Part shown: piece after piece, positions 20,884 to 31,651 of the stretch | Layout of the letters: each line of letters starts with the position of its first letter | How positions within the stretch are numbered: position 1 is the first letter of the stretch | From: Platanthera guangdongensis | Lineage: Eukaryota; Streptophyta; Magnoliopsida; Asparagales; Orchidaceae | Assembly: GCA_039583875.1 (NCBI GenBank) | Contig: CM077162.1 | Location: 163,205,826 to 163,269,825, forward strand | Direction: 5' to 3' | DNA length: 64,000 bases | Notes under the pieces: model-generated | What the model saw: only the letters and a program-made list of their open reading frames with translations | Told to the model about the DNA's origin: nothing | The model's database searches: none | Program-made: the position numbers and the translations under genes

Positions 20884-22958
20884 ATGGCCCAAAACAAAGA
20901 TTATGCTAGCACCAGACCTCCAGTGTGCAATCTTTCCAAGTTTGCACTTTGGAAGGCAAGGATTAGACTTTACATGAATTCCATTGACGAAGATATTTTC
21001 AATTCTGTTTTGACAGTGTGTCCAAGACCCCTAGAGAGCACAAGCACAAATGCTGTTCCACCTCCATCAGGAACAGATGCTGACATCAAAAAATGGAAAG
21101 TAGCTGATGCCAAGGCTATGAACATCCTAGCCCAGACAATGACAGATGACATATTCCAAAACGTAGCTGAATGCAACTCAGCCAAGGAGATTTGGGACAA
21201 GCTCTCAGAAATTGTCTCAGGCTCAGCTGATGAGAGAAAGGACAGAAGATCCCATCTCATCTCCCAATATGAGAACTTCAAGAAGGGAGAGACTGAGTCA
21301 GTGGGAGACATGTACAACAGACTGAGTCTAATTGTTAGTGAACTAAGGACATTGGATAAAGAGATTTCTCTGACAGAACTTAATGACAAGATCCTAATGT
21401 GCTTCCCCAGCACTTGGGACTCAAGAATCTGGCCAATTAAGGATGCCAGAAGCCTGAATGAGATCACCACTGAAGCCTTATTGGGAAAGCTCAAATCTTA
21501 TGAGCTACTCATTAAGAATAGAGAGGAAGAACAGAAGGCTGCTTCACCAGCCACAAGGAAAGAGAAAACCATAGCCTTTAAGGCAACTGAAGATCTGCCT
21601 GAAGATAAGAGCACAGGCAATGATGAACTACTCAGCTTGTTGGCCAAAAGATTCTACAAGATGGCTAGAAAGGACTTCAGAAGAAGATCATACAAGGAGC
21701 AGGATAAGCCAAGGTATGACAAGTCCATTGGCAATAACAAAGACATTATTTGCTTTGGTTGCAGGAAACCAGGGCATATAGTTCCTGACTGTCCAGAGAA
21801 CAAGAACAAGGACAGAAGGGATAGAAAAGAAAGAAGAAAGGAGAAGGACCCCAAAAGGAATGGCAATAGCAAACCTTCTTCCAGCAAAAATAAGTATACA
21901 AGGAAAGGGTTTGTTGCTGAATCCTGGAGTGAGACAGAAGAGGAATCAGAAGCCTCATCCAGCTCCAATGATGATGAGGATGATGCAGAAGAAAAGGAAT
22001 TCTGCATGATGGCAATTAATGCCTCACAGCACAATTCAGAAGAAGAAGAGTCAGAGTCAGACTCAGAGACCCAACCTGAAGAAGATCAGGTAATTAGTTC
22101 CTTTGATTTTACTTCAGAAGATTTTAAATCTGAATTTAAAGCACTGTGTTTAGACCTGCTAAAGTCTGAGCAAGAGATTATCTCTCTCAGAAATCAATTA
22201 TCTGAACACAATGGTTTAAAGTCAGAAAACCTCAAACTCTCTCAGGAGTTGGAGAACTGTAGGGAACAGATAGCTACACTGAAAATGAGCTCTCTGAGGC
22301 CAAGAAGCTTGAAGAATCCCCTAATGGGAGAAGCATCAAGCTGATGGACATCACAAGCACAGTGAACTCTAGATTCAACAGTACACTGGGCTTGGGTGCT
22401 TCATCCAGCCAACTTATAGTCCTAACAACTCCCATCAAGTTTATTTCTAACAAGGGAAAGGGAGTTGTAGAGGTTGCCAGGAAAAACTCTGATCTGCCTC
22501 AGAAAACTGAGTCCCAGCAAAAATCGTCGAACGGAGATCGACGATCGTCGAATGAAGATCGACGATCGCCGAACGCAGCTCGACGATCTCAGGAAAAATC
22601 GTCGAACGAAGATCGACGATCTCAGCCAAAGTCGTCGAACGCAGCTCGACGATCTTATATACCTGACCTTACCCATAGTCGACCGTCGAACGGAGCTCAA
22701 CGATCTGCCCCAAGATCGTCGAACTCAGCTCTAAGATCGTCGAACAGAGGTCAGAACTCTGGAAACTTTTTCAAAGGCAAATCAAAATTGAATCCTAAGG
22801 GTTCTTCATTCCAAACCTTTAACCCTTATACTAAATGGATTTTACCTCCAAGGAGATATCATCCTGAAGGATATAAGAGTCAGCCAGGGATGTCTTTCAT
22901 TTCTTAATTTAGAGGTTATCAACCTAGGCCCAAGGTAAACAGGGTCAAAAACAAATGA
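20884..22958 (+). pseudogene. gag: C gag (frameshift and stop)
   Basis: I start at ATG 20884 (MAQNKDYAS). The N-terminal copia gag domain (FALWKARIRLYMNSIDEDIF, then SVGDMYNRLSLIVSEL) is followed by a zinc knuckle CFGCRKPGHIVPDC near 21750, a Lys/Arg stretch, an acidic Ser-rich stretch (SETEEESEASSSS) and a Leu/Glu coiled-coil-like part. After a one-base loss near 22284, relative to D, the C-terminal part continues in the shifted frame with the array-encoded basic repeats of type SSNxxRRS (22520-22745) and a Pro/Tyr-rich tail. A TAA at 22905-22907 stands where D has GAA. The natural gag end is TGA 22956-22958. There is no second zinc knuckle such as A and B have. Confidence 0.9.
22520..22745. 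repeat. Palindrome array inside C gag coding region
   Basis: Seven to eight units of the TCGTCGAACG...TCGACGATC type, in register with the codons, encode Ser-Ser-Asn-x-x-Arg-Arg-Ser repeats. D has the equivalent at 56630-56825 with fewer units. Confidence 0.88.
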
Positions 22959-22959
22959 A

Positions 22960-25900
22960 TTGTTTTATGTGCAGGTGAAGACCTATCCAACATCTAACCA
23001 GCAATGGTATTTGGATAGTGGGTGCTCTAAGCACATGACAGGGAACAAGGACAACCTCACTTCCTTTAGAGCCAAGCTTGGACCCAAGGTTATCTTTAGT
23101 GATTCCAACTTTGGACAAACTAAAGGATATGGTGCAGTCCAGATTGGTTCAGTAACCTTCAAGAAGGTAGCTTATGTGGAAGGACTGAAGCACAACCTAA
23201 TCAGCATCAGTCAGCTGTGTGATGAAGACTACCAGGTGACCTTCAGTAAAACCTTATGCAAAATCAAGTCAGAGGACAACACAACTGTGTTGACAGGTAA
23301 AAGGAAAGGTAACATCTATTTAGTAGATTTTCTTTCAACTGATATAGATATTTGCCTGTTTAACTCAGTCTGTAGACCAAATGTGTTATGGCATAAGAGA
23401 TTAGGACACCTAAACCTTAGAACTATTGCTAGGCTATCCAAGGACAACCTTGTTAGAGGACTACCTTCTGGCCCCTACAAGAAGGAAGGACTCTGCAAGG
23501 CCTGTCAATTAGGCAAGCAAACTAAAAATAGTTTTAAGTCACTTAATAAGAGTGATTCACCTAGGATATTGTACCTGTTACACATGGATCTATTTGGACC
23601 CATCACAGTACAAAGCCTAGGAGGGAAATCCTACACTTTAGTAATTGTAGATGATTTCTCTAGATTCACTTGGGTGTTCTTTCTAAGGAAGAAGTCTGAT
23701 AACTTTAAGTGTCTGACAGAGTTTCTCAAATGTATACAGATTGAGTTCAATACTCACATTGCCCTGATCAGAAGTGATCATGGGACAGAGTTTGATTCTC
23801 TTCTTATGAAGAGTTCTGTCAGAGTGAAGGGATCAGGCATACTTTCTCAGCTCCTAGAACTCCTCAACAAAATGGGGTAGCTGAAAGGAAAAATAGAACC
23901 CTTATTGAATCTGCCACTACATTGTTGTCAGATGCTCATCTACCTTTATCCTTTTGGGCAGAGGCAGTGAACACCTCCAACTATGTGTTGAACAGAAGTC
24001 TGATACATAAACTGAAGGGAAAGACTCCCTATGAATTACTCAAAGGGAAGAAACCTAAAGTTGACTATTTTAGAATTTTTGATTGCATTTGCTACATTCA
24101 CAATAATGACAAGAAATACTTAGCAAAATTTCAAGACAAAGCTGATGAAGGAGTGTTTCTGGGATACTCCATGATCAGCAAGGCCTATAGGGTCTATAAT
24201 AAATCATCTTTGAAAATTGAGGAATCTGTTCATATTTCATTTGATGAAACTAACATGTCTTTCAAGGAGAAGATTTCTTCTACCATAGAACCTTTGCAGG
24301 AACACTCTCTAGTTGAAGATATGAACAAGCTACAGGTTGCTCAAGAGGATGAAAGCAGTGAAGATGAAGGGAATGCACAATACATTGAAGCTCAACTTGA
24401 AGAGCCAGTTGTTGTACCACAAGAGGAAACAACAACACAGGTTGGTGAACAATCAACACCCCCTGTTGATTTAGTAACATCAAGAGACCATCCAATTTCC
24501 CAAATAATTGGAGAACTCTCAGCTGGTGTGCAAACCAGAAATCAGGTCAACCAAAACCTGTTGCACACCTGCTTCCTTTCTCAAATTGAACCTCAGTCCA
24601 TTCAAGATGCAGAGCAAGATCCACACTAGATCATTGCAATGCAAGAGGAGTTGCATCAATTTGAGAGGAACAAAGTATGGCAACTAGTGCCAAAGCCTAA
24701 GGATCATTCCATTGTTGGAACAAAATGGGTATTCAGAAATAAACTGGATGATCAAGGAGTAATTATAAGGAACAAGGCAAGGCTAGTTGCCCAGGGATAT
24801 TCTCAAGAAGAAGGAATTGACTACGACCAGACTTTTGCACCTGTTGCAAGATTGGAAGCCATCAGGATATTTCTAGCTTATGCAGCTCACAAAGGCTTCA
24901 AGGTCTATCAGATGGATGTCAAGAGTGCTTTTTTAAATGGAGACATCAAAGAGGAAGTTTATGTCAGACAACCTCCAGGTTTTATCTCTCCAACTTATCC
25001 TGATTATGTTTTTAGACTGAACAAAGCATTATATGGTCTCAAGCAAGCTCCTAGAGCATGGTATGAGACCCTAGCATGCTTTCTCTTGGAAAATGGTTTT
25101 ATAAGGGGTAGAGTAGACCAAACTCTTTTTATTAGAACCCATAAGTCTCATTCCCTACTAGTGCAAATTTATGTAGACGATATCATTTTTGGTTCTACTG
25201 ACTCAAAATTGTGCAGAAGGTTTTCTAACCTGATGCATTCTAAATTTGAGATGAGTAGCATGGGTGAGCTATCCTTCTTCCTAGGGTTGCAAGTCAAACA
25301 ACATGCTGAAGGCATCTTTATTTCTCAAACCAAATATGCTAATGAACTGGTTAAGAAATTTGGTATGTCTGAGGCATCTTGTATGAAAACACCCATGCCT
25401 ACCAATGCTGTATTGGATGCTGATGAACATGGGAAACCTGTTGATCAGACAACATATAGAGCAATGATTGGCTCTTTACTGTATCTTACAGCTAGTAGAC
25501 CAGATATAATGTTTGCTACATGTATATGTGCTAGGTTTCAAGTAAGCCCTAGAGAGTCACACCTAACATTAGTAAAGAGGATTCTCAGGTATGTTAAAAG
25601 TTGTCCAAATCTAGGTCTCTGGTATCCAAAAGATTCAGCATTTGATTTAACTGGATTCTCTGATGCTGATATTGTTGGATGCAGAATTGACAGGAAAAGC
25701 TCCAGTGGAACTTGTCAGTTCCTTGGTGACAGACTTGTCTCTTGGTTTTGTAAGAAACAAACATCTGTGTCAACCTCAACTGCTGAAGCTGAATATATGG
25801 CTGCAGGAAGTTGTTGTTCACAAATATTGTGGATTCAAAACCAACTCCTAGACTATGGTTAAAACTTAGAGAAGTCTAAAATCTTTTGTGATAATACAAG

Positions 25901-26123
25901 TGCTATTTCTATAGCTCAAAATCCAGTCCTCCATAGTAGGACAAAACACATAGAGATAAGGCATCATTTCTTAAGGGATAATGTTGAAAAGAATAAAATT
26001 GAATTACAATATATCCCAACTGATTTACAAAGGGGAGATATTTTCACCAAGCCTTTGGATGAAAAGAAACACACCTTCTTCCTAAATCAGTTAGGAATGT
26101 TAGATGGAGGAAGTCTTAAATAA
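22960..26123 (+). pseudogene. pol: C pol: protease, integrase, RT, RNase H (three lesions)
   Basis: The pol frame opens in +1 relative to the gag stop, without an ATG, just before a TTTTATGTGCAG sequence. Protease LDSGCSKHMTG is near 23015, integrase D in HMDLFGP near 23585, SDHGTEF near 23775 and AERKNRT near 23885. RT YVDD is near 25175 and RNase H SDADIVGC near 25665. The end is TAA 26121-26123. Lesions by comparison with D: loss of one base near 23808 (shifts the end of integrase), TAG at 24627-24629 where D has TGG, and TAA at about 25861 where D has TAC. Apart from these the 1050-codon polyprotein is well preserved. Confidence 0.93.
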
Positions 26124-26214
26124 TCTCCAAGATTTTGAAAGCTAAAAATTGACCAAGACTAGGCAAAAATTCTGATTTTTCTTAGTGTCTAGAATTTTTC
26201 TGATCTCTGAACTG

Positions 26215-26480
26215 CGCTCGACGATTTCCCCTAAGATCGTCGAACGGAGATCGACGATTTCCAGAATCGTCGAACTGAGTTCAGCGCCTCTCAGATAGTA
26301 TGAACTATCTCTTCCGGTCAACGATCGTCGAACGGCGCTCGACGATTATGTTCACTGAATGATCGTCGAACGGAGCTCGACGCCTTTCAAGATCGTCGAA
26401 CGAAGATCGACGATGTTGGAGTCTCTTCAGATTCCTTTAGAAGCCTCGATCGTCGAACTGAGTTCAACGATCTTTCCAAT
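26215..26480. repeat. Internal TCGTCGA array before C accessory ORF
   Basis: About six hairpin-like units (AGATCGTCGAACG...TCGACGATnT) fill the gap between pol and the internal TATA box. The motif is the same as in the LTR and in gag. Confidence 0.88.
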
Positions 26481-26497
26481 TCTGCGTCGAACCCTAA

Positions 26498-26504
26498 TAT
26501 AAAA
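26498..26504 (+). promoter_or_regulatory. Candidate internal TATA box before C accessory ORF
   Basis: TATAAAA, 113 bp upstream of ATG 26617 and just downstream of the palindrome array. The leader between them is pyrimidine-rich and ends in TTTTTGCAG five bases before the ATG, which also looks like a 3' splice site. D has the same layout. Inferred internal promoter and/or spliced leader. Confidence 0.55.
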
Positions 26505-26616
26505 CTCATTTTTCGTCGTCGTTCTCTCTTGCGCTTTCAATTTCTCTGCAAGAATCTTCTTCCCTCCAAACAGTTCTACACTTGGTCGTTTTGTTTGTTG
26601 AATTTTTGCAGGTATA

Positions 26617-29600
26617 ATGGCTGTATCAGTTGCTGTTCTAGCCGCAATGAAGTTTGATGCAGGCTTCGACATTGATATGGAATCATTCAGCACTACTGAC
26701 CAAGTTTTCCAAGACATTCTGAGTTTATTCAAGGATCAGAACTTGTCTGCCCTCATGACCACCAGGATAAAGCTGGACTCAGATGAAATCAAGGAATGGG
26801 TTTACACTGCTCATAATCTGGACAACTCTACTATAGTTGGCTCCATTGCTGGAACTCAGGTACCTCTGACCCCCACCATTTTAACAGAGGTTTTTGGACT
26901 AAGGACTGGAGATGATACTGCTGAGTTATCTGGAGAGGAGTTTTCTGACATACTTGCCAGGATGGGTCATCCAGAGGGAAACCCTAGCAAGTTATTCAAA
27001 AGGAACTTGTCTGTTGAGTACAAGTTCCTAGCAGATGTGGTAGGAAAAGTGCTGCTGGCAAAGCACTCAGCTCATGATACTATCTCCAGACATCAGCTCT
27101 GTCTCATGGGAGCTTTGGTAGATAAGAAAAGTTTGAACTGGGGAGAGGTCTTCTTTGACCTAATCAAGAAGAAAATCAACAAAAGCTTTGTTAATTTTGG
27201 AAGGATTATTGGAGTCTTCCTGCAGAACAAGTGCCCTGCCTTGCTAGTCTCCTCTGGAGTGCACATCAATGCCTCCAAGAGACTCACCTGTGCCCTCTTT
27301 GGCAAGTGGGACAGGCAAATAAGCAAGCCCAACAGGCCCTCCTCAAGTGCTCCTTCAGGCACCAGGACTCACAGAGTCACTCCCCCACAGGTCTCTGCTC
27401 CTGCAGAAGACCTAGTTGCTGCTGTTGCTGCTTCTTCTCCTCCTCCAAGTCCAACCCTACCTCTACCATCCACCATTCCAGCTCAATCCCCCATTACCAT
27501 ATCCAGCCCATCTCCAACCTCAACTCCATCTCCAGCACCAATTCTACCTCCACCAGAAGACCATTTCCACCCACTGTTCTCCTACCCTCCTCCAGATGTC
27601 ACTTCTTCTCCCTCCATACCATCTTTCACCCTTCTAGATGACTCCTACATGGATGATTCCCCCTCATCTCCTCCTGAGTTACCCTCCTCCTCCACATCTT
27701 TTCAAGATCTCCTCCTCCACATCATTGACCCACCAACTTTCACCCCATCCATATCCATCCCCTTGTCCTCCATATCCACCATCCCCACTCCTGAGCCATC
27801 CATTCCACTATCCAGCCCTCCACTTCCAGCATCCTCAGCTATCCCCATTCCATCTACCTCTGCTCCTGTTGTTGAGCATGTAGACCTCTCAGCCCTAGCT
27901 GACAGGTTGTATGAGCTCATTGCCCCCAGGCTCTCGCTATTGTTAGAGACCTCCTTAGCTCCTCTACAACAGTCAGTGGCAGCTCTCTCTGCCAGGCTTT
28001 CCTCCCTCCTTCATCAGGCAGCACCTCCAGCAGTGTGCCTTGATACAGATGTATCTGCATCTAGGTAGGGGGAGATGCCATATGAAGCAAGCTTTCATGC
28101 TGTTGCTGCTGCTGTCTCTGCTCCTGCTGTTGATGATACTGCTGCTGCTGCTGATGTTTCTGTTTCTGCTACCTCTGCTCTTGCTGCTGTGCCTCCTACT
28201 CTAGTTCTGGCACTAGACCTAAAGTCCTTGCTCTCAGCTTTTGACTCTGCCTTTTTCAGTTGTTTGCCTAAGAGTAATGCTGTCCAGCCCTCAGAAGACC
28301 TGTCCAAGGCACTGGTGCCTTTCTTTAGCTGTGACCCCAGCATTATATCTTCTTTTGTACTCTCAGTAATTACTGCTACTGCTGCTGAAAGGACTGTTTT
28401 TGCTACTGTTGAAAATATTCTTGCTGCTGCTGAAATCCCAACTGCCTCTGATGAGGAGATATCCAAGGATTTTCTGATGACAGAGGCCACTGATTTTGAG
28501 CCTGCTGCAGATTTTGTTGATGTTACTGAAGTTGCTGCTGCCATCACTCCTGCTGTTGCTGTTGTTGGTTCTGATTCTCCTCCTGTATTTACTGCTGAAT
28601 CTGCTGCTGTATTTGCTGCTGTCTCTGCTGCTGTCCCTGCTGCTGGTGTCTCAGCTTCTACTTCTTCTGCCTCTGCTCAGCTGAAGAAAGATCTTATGAA
28701 AAGAATAGATGCTTTATATGATGATCAGAGCTCTAAATCTGATGAATACAAAACAGACTCTGATGATTCATCTGCAACTATTGCCAGAAAAAGGAAAGCT
28801 AGGAGCAAGGCAATGAAAAGGGTTCCTCCTGCAAAAGTAAAGGATGATAATGATATTCCTTATTATATTCTGTATAACTGCCAAATTACTGAACATTGGA
28901 TGCAGTATTCCAAAAATCAGCTCAAGGCCATGAAGAAGAAGAGAAAGTATGAAAAGGGCTCCTCCCAGTTCCAGCACCCTCATCCTCCTCCACCACCTCC
29001 TCCTGATGCAGGTGCAGGTGGTAGCTCTGCAAGTCAAGCCCCAGCTAGAAGCCAGGCTCCCTATCAACCCCATGCCAGATCCTACTAAAGGGAAAGCCAG
29101 TCTAGGGGTTCTTATTCTAGGAGAGGAGGATACAGGGGAAATCAGAGAGATTTTCAAGTTTATTCTAAAGGGCATTCCAGGCAGCACCCATACTCCAGGG
29201 GAGGACATGTTTCATCTGATACTACTTCTGGTCCCTTCCCCTACAAGCTCAAAGAGACAGTGTCTGCCAGGCCTCCTCAAGACAATTCTTCCAACAGGTA
29301 TGAGCCACCTGTACCATTTGAGGACCCTGAAAAGAATCCATCTGCTTGGACTGCTAGGATGAAGGAGTTGGCTGCACTAGACCAGATCAAGAAGGCCAGA
29401 GAGCAAGGTTTAGACACTTCAAATATTTCTACAATGTCAGAGCAGAGACAGAAGGAACTAGAGAAATATGCCTCCAGAAAATTCTTTGATGCAGACAGAT
29501 ATATGGAATTGCATCCTGCTGCTATGGTCCCCAGGACTTCAAAGCAAACTTATTTGGGTGCAGCAGATGACACCAGATCCAACAAAGAAGCCCTGAACCC

Positions 29601-29643
29601 TAACAGAGAAATCAAAATGGTTAAAGGCAAAGAGAAGAAATGA
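26617..29643 (+). pseudogene. C accessory ORF (post-pol protein, two stops)
   Basis: About 1008 codons in one frame, broken only by TAG 28066-28068 and TAA 29086-29088, where D has CAG and CAA. Residues 1 to about 245 form a folded-looking domain (KEWVYTAHNLDN, VPLTPTILTEVFGL, DILARMGHPEG, FLADVVGKVLLAKH, SLNWGEVFFDLIKKKI, NFGRIIGVFLQ). The conserved pattern reminds me of the family called putative plant transposon protein, which I could not check. A Pro/Ser-rich linker and a GCT-repeat Ala/Val-rich stretch follow. Then come an acidic segment, a basic stretch ARKRKARSKAMKR like a nuclear signal, a Pro run and an Arg/Gly-rich tail. No signal peptide or membrane helix is seen, so it is unlike an envelope protein. 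Function unknown. Confidence 0.85.
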
Positions 29644-29821
29644 CTTTGTAAGGTGACAATCTTTGGATTTTCTGACTGCTATCTGGATGCCATATACATA
29701 CATATATATATATATATCTGTGATGTTTCTGCAATGTCTAGCTGCTGTTGTTTTTATGCTTTTCTGATTGTATGTTGTTATTTGAACTTTTCCAAAGTCT
29801 GTAAATAGTTATCCTAACCCA
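29644..29821. other. C 3' untranslated region with AT dinucleotide run
   Basis: Between the accessory stop and the PPT. It includes an alternating AT run near 29697-29718 that differs in length from D (49909-49932). Confidence 0.6.
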
Positions 29822-29834
29822 AATAGGGGGAGAT
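29822..29834 (+). other. Element C polypurine tract
   Basis: AATAGGGGGAGAT directly before the LTR start TGTTGG. Confidence 0.85.
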
Positions 29835-31394
29835 TGTTGGAACACCCTATTACTAATTTGGGTCAGGATCACTATATCTCTAGGAACCTTTGTTTGACCT
29901 TCTGTATAGCTTAATAGGTCAATTAGAATTGAGTCTAAGGGTTAGCAGTCTAGGTTTGGAAGCTGCCCTGAAGACCAAGTTTTTCTGTCTGGAGACTAAG
30001 TCTGATCGTCGAGCTCAGCACGACGATTCGTCGAACTCAGGTCAACGATCGTCTAGCTCAACTTCAACAGATCGTCGAGCTCCATTCGACGATCGCTGAG
30101 CTCAACTTCTCAATATCGTCGAACTCCATTCGACGATCGCTGAGCTCAACTTCACAATATCGTCGAACTCCATTCGACGATCGGTGAGCTCAGGTCGACG
30201 ATTTTGACTCTGCACTGGATCTTTATCTCTGAGCTCAGTTCGACGATCTTTGAGCTCAGATCGACGATTATTTTGCTGCTTGAGTTTTCCAGTTCGCTGA
30301 GCTCAGCTCGACGATAGCAGAGCTCAGTTCGACTATTTCAGATAACTTCCAAAATTCAATTTCAAATCAATCAGGAGTTATTCTGCAATTAATTCAGAGA
30401 TTTGCTAGCCGTTTTCATTTATTTCTGGACCAAGTTTCAAGGGATCTTTCAAGGAATAATTCTGTGGACTTTCCTCCAGAAGAGTTTTTGCAATTAAGGA
30501 TGCAATCAAAGCAGACCAATGGCTATCTTTGACAGAGAATGATATTCTATTCTGGAACAGAGAATAAAAGACAGAATGTTTTTTGAATCAATAGAGATTA
30601 ACAAGAAGAGAATACACAACACAGATTACAGAGACTCTTTCAAAATTTTCTGTCAAAAAGAATTCTGAAGAACACTCATCAAAGAGATCAAGCTTTCAAA
30701 AATCTTCAGATCTCTTCAGCTCTCAAAGTGTTCAAGGCCAACATCATTTCAAGACTCCAGACACTCAACATTTCAGCCATTGCTGAAACCATCTATTGCT
30801 GGAGTTCTACCATTTGAAGGCCTATCACCCTCTGCAAAGCTTTTCTTCCTGAAGATTTCAAGGATTCAGGGGGAGCTTTGACATCAATCCACATAGTCTT
30901 CTCAGTTGTTTGAGAAAGAGAAGACTGCCATCACTCTCTCACCCCCAGTTTGTAAAGGGTTTCTCAAAATCCCTTCAAAAGTTTGAATCTGGTTTTTGAG
31001 CACCTTGTCAAAAGCTCATTGGTGGCAAGACACCTGATCAAAAAATCTGCTTTGGTTTTTGAGCACCTTATCAAAAGCTCATTGGTGCCCAGGACACCTG
31101 ATCAACTCATCCTGCAGTGGATTCCTACCTAGGGTGGTAGAAGAGTGGATGTACCCAAGTTTTGGGAACCACTATATTTCCTTGTGTCCTCTGGCTCTGC
31201 TTGTTTACTTTTTGTTTCTGGCCTTGATTTGTCTGTGCTTAGTTTTTGCATAGCTTAGTTCTATGATTAGATTTATATTTGCTTCCCTGCTCACACTTAT
31301 TACAACAATAGTTGTAAAAGTTTTTAAAAGAACTAAAACACCATATACTCTATTCACCCCCCTCTAGAGTATATCAGATCTAGTTGCACTTTCA
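29835..31394 (+). repeat. Element C 3' LTR
   Basis: 1560 bp, nearly identical to 19192-20750, ending TGCACTTTCA before the CATAA duplication. It carries the palindrome array at about 30004-30330. Confidence 0.95.
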
Positions 31395-31399
31395 CATAA
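31395..31399. repeat. Target-site duplication of C (right), CATAA
   Basis: Matches 19187-19191; E sequence resumes after it. Confidence 0.9.
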
Positions 31400-31646
31400 T
31401 CCCCACACTTTTTTAAGTTCCGAATAGAGCTTCGAAAAAGTTGGAGACCCACGAAAATCGTGATCCACACAAACAAAAAGAGAAAGGGGCAATGAGAGAT
31501 AGAACCTGAAGCCTCTCCTTAGGAGTTTGGTGCTGCCTGTCTATTTTCTTGCAAGAGGAAAGTTAGGGTAGGCATGTATGGGTAGTACATCGAGTGTGTA
31601 CCTGAGTTTGCCTTTGCAAAACGAAGAAGGTGTGTCTTCTACTAAG
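31400..31646. other. E internal segment between C and F, with E polypurine tract
   Basis: Non-coding. The minus strand of the first bases reads AAAAAAGTGTGGGGATTA toward the E 3' LTR, which would serve as the E polypurine tract once C is removed. Nothing else recognised. Confidence 0.55.
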
Positions 31647-31651
31647 TTCTG
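31647..31651. repeat. Target-site duplication of F (left), TTCTG
   Basis: TTCTG before the solo LTR; repeated at 33586-33590. Confidence 0.85.

Larger units (their letters stand above)
19192..31394 (+). mobile_element. Element C: Sirevirus-like Ty1/copia with accessory ORF
   Basis: Complete plus-strand element: LTR 19192-20750, PBS, gag, pol, internal palindrome array with TATA box, accessory ORF, PPT, LTR 29835-31394, flanked by CATAA. It shares its whole structure and most of its sequence with D. LTRs are 1559 and 1560 bp and differ at about one percent by eye. Coding regions have a few point lesions: a lost base in gag and one in pol, and stops in gag, pol and the accessory ORF. Confidence 0.96.

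Noticed and set aside
22934..22975. A complete intron at the C gag-pol junction (GTAAAC...GTGCAG)
   Set aside because: Only about 41 bp, shorter than plant introns normally are. The acceptor part is kept as a finding, but the donor would have to be farther upstream.
28095..28547. Ala/Ser-rich minus-strand ORF opposite the C accessory ORF
   Set aside because: It is a shadow of the GCT-repeat segment; D has no equivalent open frame of the same length.
26617..29643. Envelope-like protein for the post-pol ORF
   Set aside because: No signal peptide, no hydrophobic membrane helix and no furin-like arrangement are visible. The basic and Arg/Gly-rich parts point to a nuclear or nucleic-acid-binding protein. 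Position alone is the only argument for an envelope.
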